From positions 245,951 to 274,483 of the forward strand of contig NW_003105602.1 in assembly GCF_000003605.2 (NCBI RefSeq): DNA of 28,533 nucleotides, written 5' to 3'. The DNA comes from Saccoglossus kowalevskii. Lineage: Eukaryota > Hemichordata > Enteropneusta > Harrimaniidae. Below the pieces are notes generated by a model that saw nothing but the letters and a program-made list of their open reading frames with translations, did not search any database and had not been told where the DNA came from. Made by a program: the position numbers and the translations under genes. Shown in pieces: positions 1 to 10,857 of this stretch (positions are counted from its first letter, which is position 1; each line of letters opens with the position of its first letter).

Positions 1-1410
1 TGTGGTATATGCCAGAAAACCACTCCTAGGGATCGTGTTAGCAAGGTACCACTAGGCGATATGCCTTTGATTGAAGTTCCATTTCAAATGATAGCTATGG
101 ATCTGATAGGTCTGATCAGTCCAGCGACTGGGAGAGGTCATAGGTACATTTTAACTGTTGTAGACTTTGCTTCACGATACCCTGAGGCTGTAGCGTTAAG
201 GAAAATTACTTCTGAAGTAGTTGCTGATACATTAGTCAGTATATATAGTAACTGAGTTAGGGACACAGTTTGTATGAAGGAAGTGCATTGTCTATTAAAC
301 AATTAGTAACTACTCCATATCAGCCGGCATGTAATGGTTTGGTTGAGCGATTTTATGCTACTTTGAAAGGTATGTTGAAACGCATGTGTCAAGAACGGCC
401 CAAGGATTGGAATAGGTATCTTTACCCAGTACTGGGTCAGGAGAGTTTAGCGTTTTCACCCTTCGATCTTGTTTATGGCAGAACAGCGAGGGGCCCAATG
501 ATTTAATTTAAGAGAGTTGTGGGCTAAGGAGGTCATACCAGTATGTCCTGGATTTGCGAAATCACCTTGAAGAGACGTGTAAATTGGCTCAAGCTGAGTT
601 AGCTAAGGCAAATGTTAGATAAAAAAAGTATTATAATAGAAAGGCCAGGGATAGTTCCAAGGAAGTTCCAACCTGGTGACAAAGTGTTAGTGTTACTTCC
701 TACTGACCACAATGGGTTGTTGATGCAATGGCAGGGACCATATGTAATTAAGGAGAGAGTGGGCATGATGGATTACAGAATGGATGTGAAAGGCAAGGTG
801 AAAATCTATCATGCTAACTTGATGAAAGCATATTATGAAAGAGAAAAATGGAATGACAAGAAAGTGATTACAGGTGTGATGAACTGTGTGTGCACTGCAG
901 TTGTTGAATATGATACTACTGACAGTGACACTGTATTGTGTGATAGTGGTGAGTTGGAGTCTGTGCCAATTCAGTAAAGGAAACAATTGTTGATTGTCAT
1001 GTTGGCCATGAGTTCAATGTCGACCAACATAGAGAGATTGATGGAGTTATGAGAGAATTTTCTAATGTTCTCACTGATTGTTCTGGAAAGACTAAAGTTG
1101 ATGAGCATGATATTAAATTGGTAACATCTGAACCAGTCAAAACCATACCCTTTACTATTCGCTATGACAGATATAGTGAGGTAAGAGGTTAAGAGTATGT
1201 TAGAGATGGGTGTAATTAAACCATCAAATTCACCTTATGTCTTACCCATTGTTTTGGTAAATAAGAAAGGAGGAGGTGTTAGGTTTTGCATTGATTTTCG
1301 CAAACTCAGTCGCATTACAGTGTTCGATGCAGAACCAATGCCATCACCTGAAGACCTATTTTCACGGTTAAAAGAGGGTCGGTAAAATTGATCTAACAAA
1401 GGGGTACGGT
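1..1410 (+). pseudogene. Degraded Ty3/gypsy pol relic, integrase before reverse transcriptase
   Basis: Seen: frame 1 opens at base 1 with the end of an integrase zinc finger (CGICQKT), then a core segment with AMDLIG (first catalytic Asp) and DFASRYPEA. The second Asp site (expected DxGTQF) reads ELGTQF after a frame change near 253, so that residue is lost. The NGLVERF block with the catalytic Glu follows at about 333-353 and YGRTARGPM at about 475-500. A GPY/F-type C-terminal domain lies at about 655-850 (PGDKVLVLLPT, QWQGPYVI, IYHANLMK). After a linker, the RT N-terminus begins at about 1195: LEMGVIKPSNSPY, then RFCIDFRKLS, and DLTKGY in a shifted frame near 1390, where similarity stops. 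Several stops and frameshifts make it dead. Known: integrase upstream of RT is the order of the Gmr1 group of gypsy elements. The element's 5' part lies outside the window. Confidence 0.88.
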
Positions 1411-2899
1411 GTATGTGTATTTCATTTCCAGTACTATTGTCTTATTCACCACATTCTGGCAGTGAAAGAAGCCCCTGTCCAGTGTGAGTTCTGTGGGTTG
1501 CCCTCTCGTTAGCGATAAGCAGGCTTTACACTGTGACAGCTTTCTACAAAATATAACATCTCGTACTTGATAAAAAAATGAATTGCGTCCAAATCAATAA
1601 TTAGGTGACATCTTCGGAAAATGTGTGATATACGTGCGTATGTTCACTGTCCCCCTGATGTTTTTGAGCAATATTTCTTTTTAGTCGCACGAAACTTTCG
1701 TTACATGTTTCTGCTATATGCTACACTGACTCCAGTCAGACTGTTATATATTAGATATTTTCCGCCTACAGACAGATTTGTGTAAGTTTTGTACTGTGAA
1801 TGACAAACATCTATACACCTTATCAGATGCACGTGTTACAAACGAATGAACACATTCACCTAAATCAGAGTTTGGTGAGATATAAACCAATACTCCTTGC
1901 GACACGTGCACATACGTACCTTCATCCCCAACAACCACCCTCACCTATGAATTCTATACTTGTATAACACCATACTGTGCAATCAAATATGCTATGAATG
2001 CAATTGTAATGAAAACAGACCAGTTCAGTAAATAGCGTATAACAAGTTATGTAAAAATTTATGTTTTCATTTTAACTAATTTGTATTATATTACTCACAT
2101 TCTGCGGTACATTGTGTCGTGTGAAATCGAAGTTTTTGAGATAATTGTTTATAATTCTCATGAGAATATTCATTGGTCTATTACGTAAGATCATGAAGCT
2201 ACTGTCGTCCCATGCCACCATGTTTTTGTGTGTTACAGTGACGTCATTTTGACAAGCTTGACCTAATATTTTTCATAAATAATTACATAGAACTAAAGAA
2301 ATATTCTCAGTAATGCAGGACAACTAAAAGTACTCCAATATACACATTGTATATTGTACAATATACAATTTGTTCAGTGTGGGTTACTAGCCTACAATTT
2401 GAGATATTGCAGAATATCTTTGCTGTGGGAAGCTATTCTAAAAGCGTTGTAATACTGACTTACTGGCTGCTATGCAATGAAATACAGTCATCATTTTGTA
2501 TTAGGTTAGTGACCTTTTTTTTTAATTCAATGTTCTTATTTTTCTTGGAATCACAATTTATTGCAAAATAAATAAATTTTGAGTATGTTCATTTAAACAC
2601 AAGTTGGAGTGTCGACAACCGCGTTGACGAGTTGAACTAGTATTCTTGAAAAAAATAATTTATGTTGCTATTTTAATTAGAATTCAGTAGTTGTTATTAT
2701 TTCGAAAATATATCACGAATAAAAACAAATCAGAAACCGTATTATAAAATTTAAATTTTGAAATCATGTTTCCATACTACATGAACATCAGCACACTGAA
2801 TAGCAGCGACTCAAATTAATACACTTCAAAATACTGCCCGACGCAGTGATGACACATGTAAATCGGGTCTAATGGCGTTTCAAAAATATGTGAACATAC
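1411..2899. other. Intergenic or intronic DNA without recognised gene
   Basis: A+T-rich sequence after the gypsy relic. No supported exon. It probably lies inside or downstream of the minus-strand gene starting at 3088, but I could not identify a following exon with confidence. It holds a 24-bp perfect palindrome at 2346-2369 and a CRE-like TGACGTCA at about 2240. The 66-codon minus-strand open frame at 1744-1944 shows no family resemblance. Confidence 0.5.
2346..2369. repeat. 24-bp perfect palindrome
   Basis: The arm ATTGTATATTGT is followed directly by its exact reverse complement with no loop. It is A+T-rich and may be a cruciform-prone site or chance. Confidence 0.6.
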
Positions 2900-3088
2900 C
2901 TTATACATACGAGGTATATCTGCTACATTCGCTTGAACGTTTTGAGAGACAATTTGCTCCTCATTGTCCACATTTTTCGATGTCAGTGCGGGAACAGAGA
3001 ACAGAATACTGACAAACGCCAGTGTAGTGGCAAGGGTAAAACATACTCCCAAAAGCGTAATCAGATACAGTCGTTTTTGAAACGTCAT
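2900..3088 (-). CDS. First coding exon of an unknown signal-anchored membrane protein
   Basis: Seen: an ATG at 3088 opens 63 codons that end in a consensus donor, AAG|GTATGT, at 2900/2899, in phase 0. Residues 1-7 are short and basic (MTFQKRL). Residues 8-32 are strongly hydrophobic (YLITLLGVCFTLATT onward), followed by a polar acidic stretch with DNEEQ. This is the layout of a type II signal anchor or an uncleaved signal peptide. The frame remains open past the donor to 2816, but composition changes there. Upstream on the same strand are a TATA-like box and an X-box, supporting a true gene start. Later exons were not found; they may lie left of the window or within 1411-2899. The family is unknown. 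Type II proteases and glycosyltransferases start like this, but nothing here decides between them. Confidence 0.55.
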
Positions 3089-3210
3089 ATTATCATTTCA
3101 TAGGCAGGTAGTTATAGAGTGGTTACAATTCATTCTTTAGTAACCGCATAAACGCCGACTGTCAACTATTGTTAGACAGTGTCCGCAACAATGGTTTGTG
3201 AACAACCCGG

Positions 3211-3218
3211 TTTAAATA
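3211..3218 (-). promoter_or_regulatory. TATA-like box upstream of the signal-anchor exon
   Basis: On the minus strand this reads TATTTAAA, about 123 bp before the ATG at 3088. The spacing suits a core promoter with an 80-100 base leader. Position and orientation are the only support. Confidence 0.35.
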
Positions 3219-3253
3219 CTGAAAGAGCGTATGATCCGTCGCCATCTGATACC

Positions 3254-3267
3254 GTTGTCATGGCAAC
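3254..3267. promoter_or_regulatory. RFX X-box motif
   Basis: GTTGTCATGGCAAC is a near-perfect inverted repeat (half-sites GTTGTC and GGCAAC around AT) and matches the animal X-box consensus bound by RFX factors. It lies about 166 bp upstream of the minus-strand ATG at 3088, a usual distance for X-boxes of ciliary genes. Binding and function are inferred. Confidence 0.5.
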
Positions 3268-4551
3268 AACAACATATGGTCGTATACTTTGAATATCCAA
3301 TACTACGCTGCAACAATCACAGCGTTATGTGTTATTGAGTAAATGTTTATCACAATAATTCACACGTTTGTTTTAAATAAAAAAGACTACCCTTATTTTT
3401 TCATCTACATGTGACGTCACATAGCGGTGTAATGTTTTTTGGGAATATATCATAATCACGGTTATGTGTGATATATGACCGATCTTCTTCTACATGATCG
3501 GTCCCGCGCGACCACTCATGTAAACAAATTAATTATAAGGTATACAACAGAGATACATGTGGCAAGATAACGGGAGATTAGTTTAAAATATCCGCTGAAC
3601 CGATAAATCAAATTCGATTATCTTGAGCTACTAAACGAAGTGATTCACCATTGTGACAGCGAACTTTGATTCCGTGTTCAAATTATTGAGAGCGGACATC
3701 CAGGTATTTTTACCGCCTGCGACCGTCCCCGGTAAAAACAAAAAAAATCGAAACTCTCGCGAAACGGTATCTTTGGCTAGTTGTTGTGACTCTCCCAAAG
3801 TTATTTTTGTGCTGTTTTATCGACTTTAGCTGAATTCACAACATTATTCAAATTCTTCCCGATTTTTTTTTAACAATACCATCATGTAATTAAAGAATTC
3901 CCACTAGAAATGCGTGTTGGCTTTGGTGGAATAAATTGTGCCCTCTAACGACGATGCTCTTCTAATACGTATTGGCTGAAACGGGACAGAAGAGAATGTC
4001 GATTACAGCGTTTGCTATTGGGTACGACACACAAACATATGTCGCTTTCATAATGAACGACATGGCTTTCACCACTTCAACGTCACAGAGGAGTGACATC
4101 GCCAGGGTGCCCAGCCAATTTAAAGTAAGATGGTGAATTTTACCGAATTAGACGACTGTTCATGTTATGATTTCTTTTGACATTTGCTTAGTCTCTAACA
4201 CTATTTCAAATGTAATGTGTAATGTATGAGCAACTAAACGTAAATACTGTTACGTATTTCCGTGTTTTTCAGTAAGTTTTTGTGAATGCGAACACATTAC
4301 CATTGAGCTAGGGAGAAGCCAATGCTTTTTCTATAAAGGGGTCGTCAGGCTTGAATTCGTGGTCATTCATTACGATACCTCGTATGGTCGGCAGGTGTGT
4401 CGAAGTTGTGGTGTTACCACGTGGCGTGTAGTACAAATGGGTGGCAATTCGCCGCATGTATCTCAGCATAGTCAAGTCTGATGGGGCGTTATCGGTGCTG
4501 AAGGTCTGCTGTGTCGTTTGCTAAGTTCAGTGATTACTTCAAGTGCGTGTT
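3268..4551. other. Intergenic region with weak exon-like pieces only
   Basis: Mostly non-coding. It has a palindromic CRE-like GTGACGTCAC at 3411-3420. A plus-strand ATG at 3996 opens a 43-codon frame ending in AAA|GTAAGA at about 4127, which could be a small first exon but lacks any family match. A further stop-free stretch runs to about 4480 in another frame. Neither piece is firm enough to call as a gene. Confidence 0.4.
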
Positions 4552-4917
4552 CGTCGACTGACTACTTCAGACCTAGACCCGCATTTAGAGAACTGTAAGT
4601 TACGTGAACATCGTCGACTGAGTACCTCAACCTAGACTGGCAAAGTCGGGACTTCTTGTTTGTTTTACAAAAGACAAATAAATAATTGTCAGTTTAGCTG
4701 TTTTAGCGTGATCGCGAAAACTAGCATGACCGCGAAAGAAATTTTACACTCATGAATAATCAATGCACCATGAATAATTAATAGCAGTCAAATGGCCGCA
4801 AATACATCCAGTCGGGGTTTCTTTCGCGATTACGCTAAAATTATTTCTTTTTGTAAAGTCACGTCTTTACCAGTCTAACCTCAACCCTATGATTAGAGAA
4901 CTGAAAGATGTGGACGT
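4552..4917. repeat. Two-copy 60-bp tandem repeat, second copy split by a transposon
   Basis: Copy 1 is 4552-4611, starting CGTCGACTGACTACTTCAG and containing TTTAGAGAACTGTAAG. Copy 2 starts at 4612 with CGTCGACTGAGTACCTCAACC, is interrupted at 4632, and resumes at 4887 with CTATGATTAGAGAACTGAAAG, ending near 4917 before another CGTCG. Removing the insert restores a unit parallel to copy 1, so the duplication came first. Confidence 0.7.
4633..4877. mobile_element. 245-bp inverted-repeat element (MITE) with 9-bp target duplication
   Basis: The ends are TAGACTGGCAAAG on the left and CTTTACCAGTCTA on the right. Similarity continues inward over about 80 bp with gaps, including a TTTTAGCGTRATCGCGAAA block in both arms. 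It is flanked exactly by ACCTCAACC at 4624-4632 and 4878-4886. A 9-bp duplication suggests a Mutator-like mobiliser, but end sequence alone does not settle the superfamily. There is no internal coding sequence. Confidence 0.8.
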
Positions 4918-6440
4918 CGTCGTCTTTTCTTTTGGCGTTACTATGGCCAAAGGTATTTCTTATTGAACTGACCGTTTTCACGAACTAAACTAAAGTGTTT
5001 GCGTACATATTTGTATTTATATCAAATCCATATGTTTGTGATTTGTATGACAGCATATTGAAATTGATCAACTGTTTTGTACATGTCGTATACAGTAACA
5101 CTCATGACAAATGCATAGTCGGGTGTTTTACCTTGAAACATTACATTACATATGTGTTTGTTAAGGCGTTTCAAAATAAAATAGTTTGTGGTTTAGTTTA
5201 GTGGTTTCTTATAAAAACAAATGTGCTATATCATTAACACTTTGCGATGCATTTATAGTCTAGTATTTTGAGTTGAAACTACCTTGGCGATTTTTCTTTC
5301 TGAAGTGTTTCAAATTGAACAGTTTTCGAGAATGTTTAAATCTTATGTGAGAATGATATGATTGGAACTACAGCTACCGTTCACCAAATACAAGTATCAA
5401 AATCCATTAGGCCACGAGGTACTAATTGCACCAAGTGTGTCGATTTCTAGCTGTATTTACTCGGTAAGACCATATAAGCGTACATACAGGCAACCTGGTT
5501 AAACTATTTTCTGAAGGTAATGTCATGACCATTTAATTATGCGTTGACGTAACCCTCGGTGGTTGGATGCACTAATCCATGAATTTCCTATCAATAAACA
5601 CTTTAATGACTGATTTATGTAAAATGGTGTATTTTTGTGTGATTAACATTCATCAAAAAGTTGTTTAATAACTCCCAAAATCACTTTTCTAAAAATTCTA
5701 AAACACTACTTTTTTGATAGAAAATACATGTGTTCTATAATAAAATACACATGTTTTTAATTGCGACAGTGTGTTTTCAATTAACACTGTGTGATTTAAT
5801 GAAAAACATGAAAGTGCTACCAAGATTTCTAGTGTAGGTCTAGTACTACTGGCAGTTGGAAGGAGTTATCTATCACACTTACTAACTGATAGTGGTTCTA
5901 GGGTATCCATGAACAAAACACAACCTGATATCCTAATATGTATATGTATTATCCCACAGTTACATTGACTCATTAATTACTAATTGTCATTCGGTTACAT
6001 AAGCTTCAAGATAATAGTAGACGATTATTTCCCTATCTTAATCATAATATTAATTCAGACCAACCCATCAAGTGGACGTTTGTAATGTAAGTCGGCGTGT
6101 CAGTTGATGGCTCTCCGTAGTTGTGAATTATTGGGATAGTTTAAACCATATTTATTCAGTTTTATTTTATCTTTTAGCCAGTAACAATGTGTTGTTTTCA
6201 TCATACTATACTATACTAGCTACGTGTCAACACGTACTTCAGATCGCTCCGTGTCATCGAATGTTGCTAGTGAATTTGGTTCTCTCTGTGCTGTCGCAGG
6301 ATCTCGGCTTTCAAGCCAGGTATTTGTAAATATTGTACAGTCCTTGTAGAAGTATTTGTGTTTTTTCACCGTTTTTTATTTTTTTTGGCGTTTTGGGAGG
6401 TGTTTTGTTTTTTTAGGTGTGACAAGGTGAACGGCAACCA
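4918..6440. other. A+T-rich intergenic DNA
   Basis: No recognised gene. The open frames at 4995-5201 and 6123-6329 are low-complexity A+T-rich translations. Two small hairpins sit side by side at 5726-5754 (ACATGTGT arms) and 5766-5790 (ACAGTGT arms). The last part (about 6330-6440) is T-rich and may be the 5' leader of the LINE that follows. Confidence 0.5.
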
Positions 6441-7812
6441 AGATAGCGGCGTCCGTTTGAACAAATACCTTGGCCACACCCAAGCCTAAGTTGACAAGAA
6501 ATCACGCTGTTCGCTGTGAAAACATAGAAGACGTTTCAGTGCAAATGTACATGGAGGCGCTAGCTGATTTGATAGACGGAAATGTAATCATTGCAGCTTC
6601 TCGCATGAACAGATCCGTTGTCATTTTTCTTGCTGACGTGTCATTAGTGGAATTTGTTTGTTCTACTGGTATTAACATTGCTGATAAACATGTGGCTGAA
6701 GAGCCGTTGGTATGACCATCCATCAAGGTAATCTTATCAAATGTTCCCCCATTCATGCCAAATGATTGCATTGTTAGTGTTCTTGCCCAGTACGGTCGGG
6801 TAATGAGCAACGTTAGAACAATTCCACTCGGTTGGAAGAGGCCGACATTGAAACATGTTCAATCTTCCCGTAGACAGGTTTTTGTGTTTTTAAATGACGT
6901 CAACATTAATGGTTTGCTGCCAATACAGCATGATGGTCAAGGGTACAATATTTATGTCTCAACTGATGAATTTATTTGCTTTCTTTGTAAAAAAAAAAAA
7001 AAAAACGGGGCATACACGTAAAAACTGTCAACTGAGCGTGTCACAAATGTGAACACGGAACCAAATAGTAACAGCGATCAATTAAATAACGCAAAGACTA
7101 CTGATAAAAACAATGGTGAAAATGTCACACATGTCGTTGAAAACAAAGGTGAAAACACAGAACACATAGAAACAGTAGAAAGCAATTCTCAAGAAATGGA
7201 AACTGAAACTCTGGTTGAAAATACAAAAAAACAAGAAAAAAATGGTGAAAATGTGGAGGAAATAAGCGTGATGGAAAGTGAACAATTGTGAAATGCAAAT
7301 AAGAAACGTGTTCGATCAAAATCGCCAGTGAATCTGGAAAAACTGAATGAAATGAAAAGGCTAACATCGAAGGCAATAAAAATACAGAAATCATGAATAA
7401 ATTAACTGATGAAGAGAGGGTACAAAACCCTCCTTCACCACCACCTCCCTCTTCACCTCAACCCACCCAAAGCTCTGGTGAAGCACCGCCACATGTTTAT
7501 GCGGAGGTCCTACTTCGCAATCCGCCACCATGGACATCTTCAGTCAATCAAACTTTAGCCACGGCGTCAGACTCGGCGCCATCTTTAGATTTCACTGCCA
7601 AGTCACCTGTTTCGCTTTCAGGTTTGTTAGTTGAAAGTCATAGTTTTTCTCAGTCACAAGATCTCTTTGTGACGCCAAGTGATATACACGAGGAAACTGA
7701 AAATCATGATTCTGATGATGAAGGATCGGTCGTTTCTGACATTTCTAGCTGTCCCGACACCTTAGCAATGACTCCATGTCAAATTTCTTGGTTTCAACAC
7801 TGCATTCCATGA
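6441..7812 (+). pseudogene. LINE ORF1 (L1/Tx1-type), broken
   Basis: This encodes the nucleic-acid-binding ORF1 protein of a Tx1-like L1-clade retrotransposon. The original start was probably at about 6444, where AAGATAGCGGCG looks like a mutated ATG-GCG-GCG; the open frame from about 6470 has no ATG at its start. Blocks seen: NHAVR, ASRMNRSVVIFL, a stop at 6713-6715, ILSNVPPF, RRQVFVFLN, and a CCHC knuckle. The knuckle starts CFLC at about 6977 and continues GHTRKNC in another frame, so a frameshift lies inside the A17 run at 6989-7005. Then come a long polar, Glu/Asn-rich stretch (7049-7291), another frame change, and a Pro/Ser-rich tail (7393-7812). The match of these blocks to fish and amphibian Tx1-like ORF1 is from memory of the family. 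Confidence 0.8.
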
Positions 7813-8049
7813 AATTCATTGAAAGTTGTTTTGAATTTTGTCCCAACTTAAAAAAGTGCTTTTAAAACTACATGTAATTAGAGGTATTCTCAAACGCTGA
7901 ATTCGTCACAAAAAATCAAGATTCAAAAACTCATCAACAAAATTAAAAAAAACATATCAAACAGGTTGCTTTATAGCGGAATTTTAACGTTTCACTAGTA
8001 TACTGTCAAATGCATATTTATACATATAATTACACTTGTAATGGCTACT
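7813..8049 (+). other. ORF1-ORF2 spacer of the Tx1-type LINE
   Basis: About 240 bp of A+T-rich non-coding sequence between the end of the ORF1 frame and the first recognisable endonuclease residues. Confidence 0.5.
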
Positions 8050-10857
8050 GTGACAATATTTTTAATTATTGCCATGGAATACTCTTTCTGGCACAACCTT
8101 TAATGGTAATGGTTGTCGGGAAGCAATGAAAATGTACCGCGCTTTTGAGTTGTTAAAGCGTGATCATAGAAGTGATTTTTATTTTCTCCAAGAAACCCAC
8201 TCTTTGCCATCAGATGAAAACGCTTGGCAAGTTGTATGGAGGGGAAGAGACGTGTTTTCTCATGGTATGACTAATCATGCTAGCGTAGCCATTTTATTTG
8301 CGCCAAACTCAGCTGTGCTGCATGTACAAATCAATAGTATCCCATTTACTGTGTATGCTCCCATAAATGGACATGAGCGTGTTCAATGTTTTCAGCAACT
8401 AAAGCGACGTCTCAAAAATTTGAATGATGATCCTGTTATTGTTGGGGGTGATTTTAATTGCACACTTGTACCTGACATTGAACGTAATGGTGGTAGGGAG
8501 CAAGACATGCGCACGTCGCACGCACTGGGCTCTGTGCTTGAACGGTTTAAGTTAATGATGCATGGCGTCATCACCATGGCAACCACACATATTTCACATG
8601 GGGCGTGGCGCCACTCTCGTACGCCTTGACAGATTTTACATCTACAAGCACATGCGCAGTTGTCTGAATGCTGTTGAAATACGCAATGACGCACAATCCA
8701 TTTCAGACCACTCTCTGGTGCGCATCAAACTGACTGACAATATAAAAGCAAGAAAATCCAGTCTGGTGTTTGAATATTGATGTCCTCGAAGACGCAGAAT
8801 TATGGACCCAGTGGCAAACTCAACGTAACACTTTAAAAACATTGCAAACATGGTGGGACATTGGGAAGCACACAATCAAAATGTTGTCACAAGACTACTG
8901 TCATTTCAAACAAGGGGTGTATAGAGAGAAAAAGCAAGCCTTAGAAAATGAAATCAATAAAATGGAGCATGTAACAAACATCACTTCACTTTCCCGTGCT
9001 TATCAGGAAAAGAAGGCGCCTTGAACAGCACGAAAACAGGTTTTGCCATTCGAGCTCGTCACAAATATTTGAATGAGTCTGACGCCCCCAGTTCATATTT
9101 TTTCAAACTCGATAAACTAAATGCACACAAAAAAGCGATAACTCATATTCAGCGGGGAAAATGGTCATCTAACTGAGGATACTTGTGCGATACTTGGTAT
9201 CACTCGGAAATTGTATGCATCCCTTTACACATCCGTTAACACTGATGAGATTTCACAAAATACTATTCTTGAAGGGTTACCAAATCTCAGTGAAACAGAT
9301 CGTGAACATCTTGATGAATCCATTTCTTTTGAAGAAGTTACGAAAACGGTTAAAGTTCTTGCCAGTGGACGCACCCCCGGTATTGATGGTTTACCATACG
9401 AATTATTCAAAAATTCGGGAATATCATTGGTAGAAACCTCTGTGAAGTTTTTGTTCTATTCGTGATGGTTTTCTTTCACTTTCTTGCACAAGGGCCGTTG
9501 TGACTTTACTTCTAAAAAAGGGGGACATTACTTGTCTTAAAAACTGGCGGCCTCTTAGCCTCCTGTGCAGTGATTATAAGATCTTCACGAAAACACTGTC
9601 ACTCCGTCTTCGATCCGTGATTGGTTCCATCATTCATCCTGATCAGAGCTGCAGTATTCCAAATCGTCACATTCACGACAACATCAATCTACTGCGAGAT
9701 TGTATCGATTACTCTAACGCCACAAACACTCCATTGGGTATTGTAGCTTTTGATCAGGAAAAAGCATTTTACAGAATTAACCACACTTACTTGTTCAAGA
9801 CATTACGTGCATTTGGTTTTGGACCAAATTTCATTCAATATATTTGTCTTTTGTACAAAAATGCCCACTCTCTTATCAGAGTGAACAGCGCCCTCACATC
9901 ACATATCATGTTGTCTCGAGGCATTCGTCAAGGATACTCTCTGTCCCCAATTTTATATATCATTGCCATAGAGCCGTTACTCCATAAAATCAGGCTGGGG
10001 TAAAGACATCACAGGTATTGAGATCCCCCAGAGTAACGGACTAAACAGCAAACTGACAGCTGACGACATAGGAATATTTTTACACGCAAACCAGATTTTA
10101 ATAAACTAGCACAATGGTTGGAAATAGCGCATCCAATTCCAAAATCAACTTTCAAAAGTCAGAGGGATTGTTGGTTGGCAGCTGGCGGGACATTAGCAGC
10201 TCGCCCTTGGGTATTAAGTGGACCAGTACGGGTTTAAAACTGTTGGATGTGTAGACAACAACTGGACTGAAATAAAGCAAAAAGTTGAAAACAAAATGGA
10301 GTTTATGGCGCATTTTGCTCCTGCAATGTCTTTCAGAGGGCGTGCACTGGTAATAAACAATTTGCTTTCTTCACAGTTATGTTATCGCTTTTATAGTTTG
10401 TCCCCTTCCCCTGATATTGTTTCCTCATTCTAAAAGTCCTTTGTAAACTTTTTATGGCAAGGCCGACACTGGGTGCAGGCGGAAACTTTGTATTTGCCCA
10501 CAGAAAACGGTGGGCAAAATGTCACACACTTACCATCTCGCATTTGCCTTGAGCACGTACAGCGGTATTTATATTATGATCATCCGTGTTTTAAATTCAC
10601 TGATTATTTTTTCAATCCAGTCGGTAATCTGTTGTATGGCAAACACTTATTATGCACTACACTCAACACTGAATTTCGTCATCTTCCTGCATTTTACTCT
10701 GACTTGCTACGCTCTTGGAAGTCACGTGACAAGAAGCGCACCCAGAGACTCAAAGAGAGGATTATTACTATCTGTCAGTATAATGTACTATTGATAAAAA
10801 AAAATAAGAGAATTCAAGTTTTGCACAATATCTTGATAACGAATGTGAAGCTGTGAA
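8050..10857 (+). pseudogene. LINE ORF2 (L1/Tx1-type endonuclease-reverse transcriptase), broken and 3'-truncated
   Basis: This was the APE-type endonuclease plus reverse transcriptase driving target-primed retrotransposition. Seen in order: FNGNG near the start, QETH (catalytic Glu) at about 8199-8210, GGDFN at about 8445-8459, and, after a +1 shift, RLDRFYI and SDHSLV (catalytic His) near 8620-8720. A linker with WWDIGK follows at 8851-8868. RT begins near 9361 (SGRTPGIDGLPYELF), then KNWRPLSLL, FDQEKAFYR (catalytic Asp kept, neighbouring Asp changed to Tyr), RGIRQGYSLSP, and ADD near 10060 with the usual Tyr replaced (LTADD). C-terminal blocks are SFRGRALVINNLL, FLWQGRHW and LYLPTENGGQN. 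Frames change at least six times. Similarity fades at about 10860, leaving about 940 codons; full-length relatives run longer, so the 3' end is missing. No poly(A) tail or target duplication was found. Confidence 0.88.

Noticed and set aside
1744..1944. 66-codon minus-strand frame as next exon of the signal-anchor gene
   Set aside because: No convincing acceptor in phase 0 and no recognisable fold.
5726..5790. Adjacent hairpins as a MITE
   Set aside because: The arms are only 7-8 bp and no outer inverted ends or target copies were found.
6502..6810. 102-codon minus-strand open frame
   Set aside because: It is the exact antisense of the LINE ORF1 blocks and has no domain of its own.
7049..7291. 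Acidic Asn/Glu-rich frame as an independent gene
   Set aside because: It lies in the ORF1 region of the Tx1-type LINE, in the same frame as earlier ORF1 blocks, so it is part of that relic.
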